Of a stretch of 64,000 nt of DNA, positions 55,531-64,000 are shown piece after piece; the stretch's first letter is position 1, and each line of letters begins with the position of its first letter. This stretch comes from Lytechinus variegatus. Lineage: Eukaryota; Echinodermata; Echinoidea; Temnopleuroida; Toxopneustidae. Made by a program: the position numbers and the translations under genes. The notes below the pieces were generated by a model that had not been told where the DNA came from, ran no database searches, and was given only the letters and a program-made list of their open reading frames with translations. The DNA is taken from the NCBI RefSeq assembly GCF_018143015.1, contig NC_054748.1, positions 16,185,356 to 16,249,355 on the forward strand, written 5' to 3'.

Positions 55531-58495
55531 GTCAATTCCATTGTGACTTATGGGACATTTGATACTTTTTTCCACATAACTGAGGTGCATATCTGAAATA
55601 GTAGCTGCACAAACATGGATTTACTTTATTAAACTGTAAGAAGAATACTGAAACTTACTATATACAAAAATTCATGCTTTCAGCTTGGTTGCATAGGGTG
55701 CTATATCTTCAGAAATGTCATTGTGACTTATGGGACATCGATGGACCACACAAATTGAGCTCTTTTGTTCAAAGTGCCATATCTATCTCAGTTTTATGAC
55801 AATGTTTTTAGATTTGGGCTTGGAGATTAACCAGTGATAGTGCTCACTAACAGTACTTGAATTGGACTTGATTCATTTCATTTGTTTCAGTAGTTGTGTG
55901 CAATCGTGTGTGACTTATGGGACAAGTGAATGTGACTGATGGGACCCTATCTCATTTCATGGAATTTACATTTCCTCTCGATGACTTTTTAAGTCAAACT
56001 TAATTTCAGCATGAATAAATATTCCCTAATAAGATGACCCCTGTAATAATTCATGCCATTGTGTCAGAAATAAATTCAACAAAGGGCAGAAACATTTTTT
56101 CATGCACTTCATTTATATAAAGGGAACATTAACCAAAAAAAAGCTTCCTGACTTGTCATCAAGGTTTAAGAACTGTAATCAAATAAGTACAAAATAATCA
56201 ATAAACAATTACAATCATAAATATTTAGCAAACAGATGAAAAATTAACAATTAGAAGGAATGTACACACTTTCCATTGTGACTGATGGGACATAATGATA
56301 GGACATATTTGTTACAGATGGGGCAAATCAATGTTGCTTTTCTCTGTCTCGTACAGTATGGTAAGAAAATGACCTTTACAGTGTATACATATAAGAAAAT
56401 TAAGACATTAATGCTGCCATGAAGTAAGTCAATATTCTTGTTAATATATTCTCTTTTGTGTCAAATGCTGATATTTTTCATTAGTTGTTGATGGTTATGA
56501 TAAAACAGATGGATATCAGTGCACAGGCAAATTTTTGACAAAAAATATTAAAATTTTGGCATAAATTCTTTTATAAAAAATTATTAACTGGACTGTCTAG
56601 AAAACGGTTGCAATTGATTCTACTATCTAAACTGCATGTACATGTACTTGTATAGTAAAAAAGTGTATTCATTTACATGGAAGATTTTACCATTGTCTGT
56701 GCAAAAAATATGAAAATAATTGATTTTCATGAAAAATCCAAGATGGCCGCAAAAAATTGCCAATTTTGAACTCCATGGGACACAATTTGACAAAAGGAAC
56801 ATCAAGATTTATTAACTTTACACTTCAGGCAATACAAAAAATGTTGGTTAAAAAATATATCATGGGGTGCACCCTATCACAATTTCTTTTTTTGCCAGCT
56901 GCTTGGGTTGATATGTCATCTCTTTCATAGAAATTCTGAATGTCTGTAAGGACATCATCTTTTATAGAGTACCAAAGTGATGAAGTCAGTTATGGTGTAA
57001 TGGCGGTCTGGTTCTAAACAAAATAACCTGGGGCTGTTTCATAAAGTTGTTGTAAGTTAGGAGCATCTTTAAGAATGACTAGTGATCCTTTCTTATATAT
57101 GCTAAAACATTGCCAATTTATGATGACATTTACCACAAGGATCATCGGTCGTTCTTAAAGTCGCTCTTAAGTTACGAATAGCTTTATGAACCAGTGCCCT
57201 TTTACGACTCTCAGAATGATGGTAACAACCAGGGACATCACACATCACCAGTTTTGCAAATACAAATGTGTATAAAAAAAGACGATCATGCAGCTGCGAC
57301 TGAGTTTAGAACCGGCTGATTCGATGTTCGTGACACTGTGACATCACACTTCGGTCCTCGTTAAATGCGCATGTTCCTTTCTATTGGCAGGCGGCAGGAA
57401 TGATTCTGAGAAAACTTGATTGCAAGCTTCTGAACAATTTTTTGGCATTTACAGGGGCTATAATAGCTCTGCTCATGGTAGCCTTAAATGCATCTGAGGA
57501 CTGGTGCTCTTATTTTGACAGGATCCAGAGAGTCACTCAACTACAAAATTTGTGACTGATGGGACATTGACATAGGTTTTAATAGTTTCCTTGGAACTAC
57601 ATGTATATACCAAGTTCACATCATATGTAAAACAGTGGATGCATACTCCAAGGGGACAAGAAAACCAAGAGAGTGATCTGGACCTAAAAAATGAATAAAA
57701 GCTAGGGTGAAACAAACCCAATTTACCTGCACTCAGCTTTGCATTTTAGCGATCATATTCAGTTTTCTCCTTTCTGGACTGGGCACACAATGCGAACTTT
57801 TTTTTTGTTCAATGCACTGCCTATGATATTCTGACTGTTTTTTCTGACATTCAGCATACTGTTCTCCAGCTTTTAAGCATTCTTGTCTCTCTCTTTGCTG
57901 TCATGGACAGCTATAAGGTGGCATGGTTTACGAACTGTATGTGTGACTTATGGGACATGTGACTTATGGGACTTAAATGTATGTCCCCCCAGTATAGCTA
58001 TTTCAAGTCCAATACAGATGCAGCTTGATTTGTTGATGCAAGCATGTACTGTGGTAGATAAAAAAGTCCAATACTTGTCTCCAGGAGTCTATGGCAGCAT
58101 ATGAGGGAAACTTAATGCTCAAAACTGTGACTTATGGGACATCAAACATACACACCTCGAAATGTATTTTGTTCCTCACAGTTTCACTGCAGCGTGTAAA
58201 ACAATACAGCTAATGGTAAATTATTGCTTGGAGGTCACATGGACAGTGGAATTTTTCATCAGCACCCTTTGCTTGCCAGGAGCCAGGGATGGGTGAAAGT
58301 GTACACTTTCTATGAAATCTTAGTACCAAAATGCAAAAGAGTGCACATTGCATATTTTATGAATGAATGAGGGTATAGTAAATATAAGTGTGTTTTTGTA
58401 AACCTTAAACTGTATACTTATAAACAGTATAAACAAAATTGCTCAGAAAAGAAATTTTTGAAAATGGAAAAATGCAACATTTGGCTGGAATTGAC
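55531..58495. mobile_element. Large non-coding TIR element with nine dispersed TGTGACTTATGGGACAT motifs
   Basis: The left end GTCAATTCCA (55531) and right end TGGAATTGAC (58495) are perfectly inverted over 10 bp. Motif copies start at 55542, 55722, 55909, 55931, 56277, 57551, 57942, 57959 and 58126, all on the plus strand; some read ACTGATGGGAC. The first abuts the left TIR. It lies inside the 52-bp array: the flanks AATAGAAAC and ATATATGATG rejoin to a unit variant seen at about 55366-55385, so the junctions are exact. No transposase frame. A MITE is nested at 57029-57200. Confidence 0.85.
57029..57200. mobile_element. MITE nested in the large element (GGGGCTGTTTCATAAAG)
   Basis: GGGGCTGTTTCATAAAGTTG and the inverted TAGCTTTATGAACCAGTGCCC-like right arm (from about 57180). 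Inner AAGAATGACTAGTGATCC faces GGATCATCGGTCGTTCTTA. The same family forms the host at 34511-34860. Confidence 0.65.
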
Positions 58496-58537
58496 ATATA
58501 TGATGACAGTTGACCAATCACAATCTAGAATAGGAAA
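58496..58537 (-). repeat. Displaced last unit of the tetraspanin acceptor array
   Basis: TGATGACAGTTGACCAATCA and CAATCTAGAATAGGAAA match the array unit and include one more copy of the acceptor. It was separated from the array by the 2965-bp insertion. Confidence 0.9.
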
Positions 58538-59384
58538 CTAAAGTATTTACAGGCTGAATTATAATTGTCAGGGAGATTGTTTTGGCATATTAGTTATGTA
58601 CATTTATAGTTTTGGATTAAGCAATGTGGTATACCAACTGCGAGTTCAAAAAAATAAAACTTACAAAACTGCAAGGATCTTTTCACATCATGAATACATG
58701 TAGTACATTTTTAATCTAATTGGTTGTTACTTAAATGCCATGATGATTGTCTTCTTCAAAGACCAACTTCACTCCAAAATAAAAAATCAGATAAGGATCT
58801 AGAAAAAGCACTGAAAACTATAAAAATCAGGTATGAAATAAAATAACCTTTGAACATATTTAAGTTTTAAAGCATATCATAACTTATTTGTTCATTGAAT
58901 AAGTGCCCTCTGCCTACATTGCACATTCGATTCCCTCTCATGCAAATGAGGAGCCAATACGATTGATGTGTGTGTCAGATGTGTTTCAATCAGATATGAT
59001 TATTTACGTCTGGGACCAACCTTTAACGTCACCATCCGAAAGACGTGACCAAGGGGGGGGGTTAGGGTTCTTATTTTTATTTGGCAACCAGTCAATTTGA
59101 CTATTTTCGCCATAATATACATATACTATGTTATTAACGTTTGTTTTCTTAAAATTGTAAAAAAAGTAAAATTCAAATATCTATTTCTTTTTCCTTTATT
59201 TTTTCTTTTCTATGTTTTTTTCTATCATTTCTTCTTTTTTTATTAGGATATCTACTAGGATTTAAAGTCGAGTAGGTGTGTCTCACAAATTAAAACCAGG
59301 GCTATTGCTAAAAATATGTTATATAGGCCTACTAGTATGCAAGCAGGATGGAGATGACAGAGAAAGAAATTAGGAAAATCACAG
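58538..59384 (-). other. Tetraspanin 5' UTR intron, nothing firmly recognised
   Basis: Contains MITE-like phrases (AAGACCAACTTCACTCC near 58759; GGGACCAACCTTTAACG near 59011) that may be the two ends of a worn element. T-rich stretch at 59190-59245. Confidence 0.4.
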
Positions 59385-59541
59385 CTCCAATCCTACACCC
59401 GTACCGGAGTATGGGGATACGTCTGTCCCGTTGATGTGAACATCAACGTCAGTGAAGTCTCGATCTTTCCCGGAGACAAGACGCCTTTAAATCCTACCTA
59501 CTTTGGGAGACAAGCCCTTGTAGGATGGAATGTGACTTTGG
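59385..59541 (+). CDS. Unidentified candidate exon on the plus strand
   Basis: A 157-bp open stretch after GAAAATCACAG and before TTTGG|GTGAGT. In phase 0 it reads LQSYTRTGVWGYVCPVDVNI, NVSEVSIFPGDKTPLNPTYF, GRQALVGWNVTLG. Codon use is GC-rich at third positions, like the real exons here and unlike the introns. Two N-x-S/T sequons (NVS, NVT) suggest an extracellular or lumenal protein. I do not recognise the family. All three opposite-strand frames contain stops. It lies inside the 5' UTR intron of the tetraspanin gene on the other strand, so it would be a nested gene or a captured exon. Confidence 0.5.
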
Positions 59542-60157
59542 GTGAGTTTGGGGAAAAAAAATCTATATATCAACATGCATACTTTTCATCATTTAAATAT
59601 AAGCAAACCGTAAGGCAATCATCTGAAGGCTATACATGTTTGGTTAGTCATGACCACATAAAGATGTAATTGCAAAATAAACATTATTTGGCTATAATGT
59701 GATTAAAAGTAATCAAGAGCAGTCCAACTTGTATGCGTTTTCTTTTTTTTCTGTTTTCTTCTTTCTCAATACTTCCTCCACTTTTCTCCCAAGTGAATAA
59801 TAACGTTAGACTTCATTCAAGGCTCCACACTTACTCTTTTTCTTGGTGGCCTAATTGCCAATCGGTCCACCAAAATCATCGATTTCATATTTTTGGACTT
59901 GGACTAAGGCCTGGAGTTTAGTGTAAAGCAAATTTAGTGGCCCTAGTAAAACAATATAAAACAGAATTTATCAAAACTTTAGGAGCCCAACCGAGCCACC
60001 AATTGTTGGCCTTTACAGAATTTGTGTGGCCTGACTCTCATTTTTGGTTGCCCTGTGCCATCGGGCCACTATTATTAATGTCGAGCCCTGCTTAATTGCT
60101 TGAGCCCAAGGACGGTTTTACATTTTACAAAAATTGGTATCACTGACACACACACAA
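59542..60157. other. Sequence with GTGGCC/GGCCAC words, no gene recognised
   Basis: Several short words (GGTGGCCTAATTGCCAATCG, GTGGCCCTAGTAAAAC, ATCGGGCCACTATTATTAA) suggest a degraded element at about 59840-60090. Ends not defined. Confidence 0.4.
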
Positions 60158-60597
60158 CAGTAGAGGCGCACGGCCAATATGGGAGACTCTCTCCAATAAG
60201 GGAGACAATCTCCCATATTGGAGACTTGCTTTGCAAAAGAACAAAAGAAACAACACCAACAAAAGCATGATTTTTTCCACCCAAACTTTTGTCCCACTAA
60301 GGTCAGAAGCCCATTTGTTTTGTGTGTGGATGACAACAAAAATCCTTATAAAAACAAAAGTGAATTTTTAAAGTAGACGGTGAAAAGGGGTAATATTTCA
60401 TGAGGAATCTGCTTATCACATTTTTATCTGCCGCCAAGGTAATCCTTTTTAAGCAAATGTAAACAAAGAAAATTGGTCTCCCAAACTGGAGACTGTCTCT
60501 GAAATTGGATACCCAAATTCTTTATGAAAGTCTCTGATATTGGAGATAATCTCTCTCATGGGAGACAGTCTCCGACATTGGCCGTGCGCCTCTACTG
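60158..60597. mobile_element. TIR element with CAGTAGAGGCGCACGGCCAA ends and GGAGAC subrepeats
   Basis: CAGTAGAGGCGCACGGCCAA and the inverted TTGGCCGTGCGCCTCTACTG are perfect over 20 bp. CACAA flanks it on both sides, a possible 5-bp target duplication. About a dozen TGGGAGAC, TTGGAGAC and GTCTCC-type words cluster just inside both ends. No frame resembling a transposase. Confidence 0.85.
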
Positions 60598-61037
60598 CAC
60601 AAGAGAGGTGACTAATTTCACAATAATAAGGCCACTTAGTTATATATAATTATATTAGTACTTATATATAAACATTTACGATTAAAGTTAAGGGACAATG
60701 GCCAGGAGCCATTTACATAATAGATGTACATGTAGTTTGTAATATTTTAGTGAAACTCGTGCATGTACATACATGTACCCCCGTCCGCTCTCGATGTCTG
60801 TCGAAAATCCAACGGTCTGTCAGCGGAGGCGGAGTGGCGCAACGGATGGTGCTTGCTCGGTAATGCAACAGGTCCGGAAAGCGGGCGACAGGTGTATGCA
60901 AAATTAAACAACTCGAGCACTCAATACTCCCAAAATATCACTTAACACGATCAATTAAATCTAGAGTAACACACAATGAACATCAGGATATTGAATCATA
61001 TCATATCAGAAGCAGAAAGAATGTGAAGAAAACTTAC
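60598..61037 (-). other. Tetraspanin 5' UTR intron, proximal part
   Basis: AT-rich to 60770, then a GC-richer patch at about 60778-60905. No A/B box or splice-bounded frame could be confirmed in the patch. Confidence 0.4.
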
Positions 61038-61150
61038 ATTTCGCTGTTTCTGAAATCCAAATCTCCCCTACAAAAAAGACAGTGTCGAGCTCAGTCTTTG
61101 CATCCGCTTGCACAACATACAATCAGCATGGGGGCGCGCCAGCAGCTGAT
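61038..61150 (-). other. Candidate non-coding first exon of the tetraspanin gene
   Basis: On the minus strand TTTCAGAAACAGCGAAAT|GTAAGTTT gives a strong donor at 61038. Upstream sequence to about 61150 is GC-richer (for example GGCGCGCCCCCATGC) than the introns. The coding part of the gene begins after an acceptor in its 5' UTR, so an upstream non-coding exon is required, and this is the best candidate. Start site not defined. Confidence 0.5.
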
Positions 61151-61960
61151 CAACTCTTTGTTATAAATTGTTCCGCATCTGGGAATCGCAATCTCCGACC
61201 ATCATCAAAAACTTTATCTTTTCTTTTTTTTCTGGAGAAGCTATTTCAAAGCTTTATTGACCCAGAGCATACTTTAACATGGCTGCTGAAAATTGAAATT
61301 GAATGATTCAATTTCGAAATTCTCTGTGTCTTCACTGAATGCAATGGAAATTCGCGTGTGATCCGTAGAGCCCAAAGAGACTCCAATACCAGACACGCCC
61401 ATCTTGATGAGTCCGAACCGGCCGGGGCCGGGAGAAAGTGACTTGTATTACCCCCCCCTTCGGCGATCCCTATCTATAATCTTGACTAAAAAAAATGAAA
61501 TTAACACAAATAAAATCTATCAGGTGCAAAGTTTGTGTTTTATTTCGCAGATAACAACCATTCTGTTCGGCCATTTAAAATTTTGCCTATATATTTATAT
61601 TTACCATGTTTAAAAAAAAGTTGATCGGTCCTCTTTTTTAAATTGAAATAGGCCTAGATATAGTTTGAAGAATTAGTGTCTACATGCATGCCCCATATAC
61701 CCACTGCCAGCGGTTTGGAGATAAAGCAATCTTTCAAATGTCAATATCCATAATATTGATTACAAAACCATAACATTTAACAGGCCCTATTTAATTTTAT
61801 TTTTTTAATTGCTCTTTGAAATACCAATATTCTCCTCGGAGAACAGTAAATTTGAGGTGATAAATATAAACTAGTCAGTTGTATGATTGTCTTCAATAGC
61901 CTTTTTTTCTATAAAAAAGTCGGCCAAAGATGGCCGATAATTATCTTAATTCTTTATCAT
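61151..61960. promoter_or_regulatory. Possible tetraspanin promoter region, then unremarkable flank
   Basis: It lies upstream of the candidate first exon. A CG-containing patch (CGAACCGGCCGGGGCCGGGA) at about 61415 is notable. No TATA box can be assigned. After about 61480 the sequence is AT-rich. Confidence 0.3.
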
Positions 61961-62560
61961 CTTTGATTCACCTTCATCGTCATCATTATCATATCATCAT
62001 CATTATCGTTATATAATCATTATAATTATTGATCATCTTCATTTTTATATTCATTATCTGCAACTTCTTCTTCGTCGTCATCAATTTCATCAGCACCATC
62101 TTCATCATCATCATCATCATCATTGATCATTATCCCCATCATCTTCATCAACATCATCATCTTATCATCATCATCATTGTCATCCCATCGACGTCATCAC
62201 AATAATCATTGTCATCATCATATCATTATCCTCATCATCATCATCATCTTATTATCATCATCATCATCGTCATCCCATCGACGTCCTCATCACTCCATCG
62301 TCATCTTCTTCTTCAATATAATTTCCATGACTGTTTTCACCATCTCCATCTTCATTACCATGCATCATCATCTTAATCATTATAAAGCTTGTCATCTCCA
62401 TCATTATCATCTTCTTCTACTTTTCTCTTCTTCTTCTTCTCCTTCAATACCTTCTTCTTCTTCTTCTATCTCCTTCTTCTTCTCTTCCTCCTCATCTTCT
62501 TCTCCTTCTTCTTCTCTTAATCCTCTTAATCTTCTTCTTCTTTTACCTCATAAAAGTGAC
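61960..62560. repeat. TCATCA/TCTTCT microsatellite tract
   Basis: About 600 bp of imperfect CAT/ATC and CTT trinucleotides with a repeated ATCCCATCGACGTC unit at 62181 and 62271. All frames are low complexity. Confidence 0.92.
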
Positions 62561-62605
62561 ATTCTTATACATTTACAGGGTTTGCATTAAAGTGATTGGT
62601 TAACA

Positions 62606-62974
62606 ATGGTTTGACTTTTAAAAAATCTGAGCTAGAAGGTCACACTTGTCATCTGTGTCTGTGATATGTTACAAAAATGAAGCCCAGAAAAAATTAAGTT
62701 CGAAAATAATTATCTAGTGCTTCAAAAATTGAAATATAAAGTGACCGGAAACACCATCTTAATTTCACCCCATACACTTATGTGTACTATTTAGGCGTCT
62801 ATATAAGACACCTATTTACAAAATCGGGGTTTGCCTTGTAGTTTTAGCTCTGCATTCTCAATAATGGTTGTTTTCAGGGTTTATTAGTTCTAATACATGC
62901 ACTTGTACAAATGTTTCATCTTGGTTTGAGAATTTTTTAAATCGGTTGTTCACAAAGTTAAACAATACCTTTAA
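62606..62974 (+). repeat. Interspersed repeat, copy 2 of a 370-bp direct pair
   Basis: Same sequence as 30822-31189 with scattered substitutions (TAGGCGTCTATATAAGACAC against TAGGTGTCTATAAGACGC) and a few small indels. Confidence 0.88.
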
Positions 62975-63399
62975 TTCACACTCAATAAAGTTGTTGAAAT
63001 AAATCTTCTGTTTAATATTTTGTGATGTTTACCACTTTTATTACTCATACATAAGTACAATTATTAAAAAAAACATTGTGACTGTGTACTTTTCATCATC
63101 TTTCAACCACTTGGTACCTCAATACATTACATTTATCATGGACCTATAGGTCAGTTTATCAAAAGAATAAACACACGGTTAATTCAAGTAAGCATTGTCA
63201 CTTTGGTCGCAGGTTTGCACCTATAGGGTGTAAGTGAAAAGGACACACCTTCATATACAACCATGCACACCTTTTTTAGGGTATGAAATGTAGTTAACTG
63301 GAATCATAATAGTGCAAAAATCATGTTATATGCATGGTGCACCCCCAAAAAGACCCCCCCCCCCCATTACATTCGAAGGCAGCAACATTAGCGTTTTTA
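62975..63399. other. Intergenic, nothing recognised
   Basis: AT-rich, with a C-run at 63353-63365. Confidence 0.5.
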
Positions 63400-64000
63400 T
63401 TAAAGGACAAGTCCACTCCCAAAAAAAGTTGATTTGGATAAAAAGAGAAAAATCAAACAAGCATAACACTGAAAATTTCATCAGAATCGAATGTAAAATA
63501 AGAAAGTTATGATGTTTTCAAGTTTCGCTTGATTTCACAAAACAGTTATATGCACATCTCGGTCGGTATGCAAATGAGGAGAGCGATCGAGGTCATCCAC
63601 TCACTATTTCTTTTGTGTTTTATCATATGAAATAGTATAATTTTCTCCTCATTGTCACGTCAAACAATGATTAATTCCCGGCTGAATATGTGGAATTAGC
63701 ATTACTTAATACTAAATTACTACTCCCTTCATTTCTTGCATGAGCTTCTTGTCAAACGTTCTTTGTTAGTGAACAACAACTAGACAGCCTTGTGATACTT
63801 TATTCCAAATTCGTTCTGAGCCATTCTCTTTTGTCTCTAAAAATATTTATCAAACCACTTTTTTCTGCGTATCCACTGGATCTCGCAGTTCTCCAGGACT
63901 GGAGGAAATCAACAGAAGAAGAAGACTAAATGTTTCAGTCAACTTGGTCCTTATTGTCAAATCTGTAAAAAATGAAATATTGTATAATTCAAACAATAAA
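63400..64000. mobile_element. TTAA MITE (GACAAGTCCACTCC variant), cut by window end
   Basis: TTAAAGGACAAGTCCACTCC opens the element, followed by the family interior (AACACTGAAAATTTCATCAG, AAGAAAGTTATGATG, TATGCAAATGAGGAGAG). The right end is outside the window. Confidence 0.8.

Noticed and set aside
62123..62590. 155-residue frame rich in Ser, His and Ile
   Set aside because: Translation of the TCATCA/TCTTCT microsatellite.

Overview
This is a eukaryotic window with short exons split by long, AT-rich, repeat-packed introns, GT/AG splice sites, tRNA-derived SINEs and many terminal-inverted-repeat (TIR) elements. The conserved exons are animal genes. The repeat style (TTAA-flanked MITEs with GGTCAAGTCCACC ends, SINEs ending in GCGCTATATAAATG plus ATT runs, very frequent TACATGTA) suggests a sea urchin or related echinoderm. 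That species guess is inference; the gene calls do not depend on it.

Three genes are recognised. (1) Plus strand, 565-11620: the last three coding exons of a TM7SF3-like seven-transmembrane protein; the 5' part lies off the window. (2) Minus strand, 21413-23650: a compact three-coding-exon gene of the FGFR1OP2/SIKE coiled-coil family (250 residues). (3) Minus strand, 35855 to about 61150: a complete tetraspanin (six coding exons, 252 residues, four membrane segments, CCG motif in the large loop), with a probable non-coding first exon ending at 61038. One more plausible but unidentified plus-strand exon lies at 59385-59541.

Most of the rest is repeats: TTAA-flanked MITEs, Tc1/mariner-like MITEs, a hAT element with an 8-bp target duplication and a transposase remnant, five tRNA-derived SINEs, fold-back elements, minisatellites, a GGATGG satellite, a pyrimidine tract and TCATCA microsatellites.

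Two patterns stand out. First, exon edges are repeatedly duplicated. The splice donor of a TM7SF3 exon is amplified into a 16-donor array with an 85-bp period. The splice acceptor of the first coding tetraspanin exon is amplified into a 13-acceptor array with a 52-bp period. A TM7SF3 acceptor and the first FGFR1OP2/SIKE exon each have one partial copy nearby. Second, two large non-coding elements (39964-42519 and 55531-58495) and one small one (18621-18823) share an AATTCCA-type TIR. The two large ones each carry eight or nine dispersed copies of an element-specific motif built on the same GTRAC...GGACAT plan, and one copy abuts a TIR in each. The second large element interrupts the tetraspanin acceptor array, so its empty site can be read off. 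A separate small family (6838, 34532, 50964) has 6-bp target duplications in all three copies.
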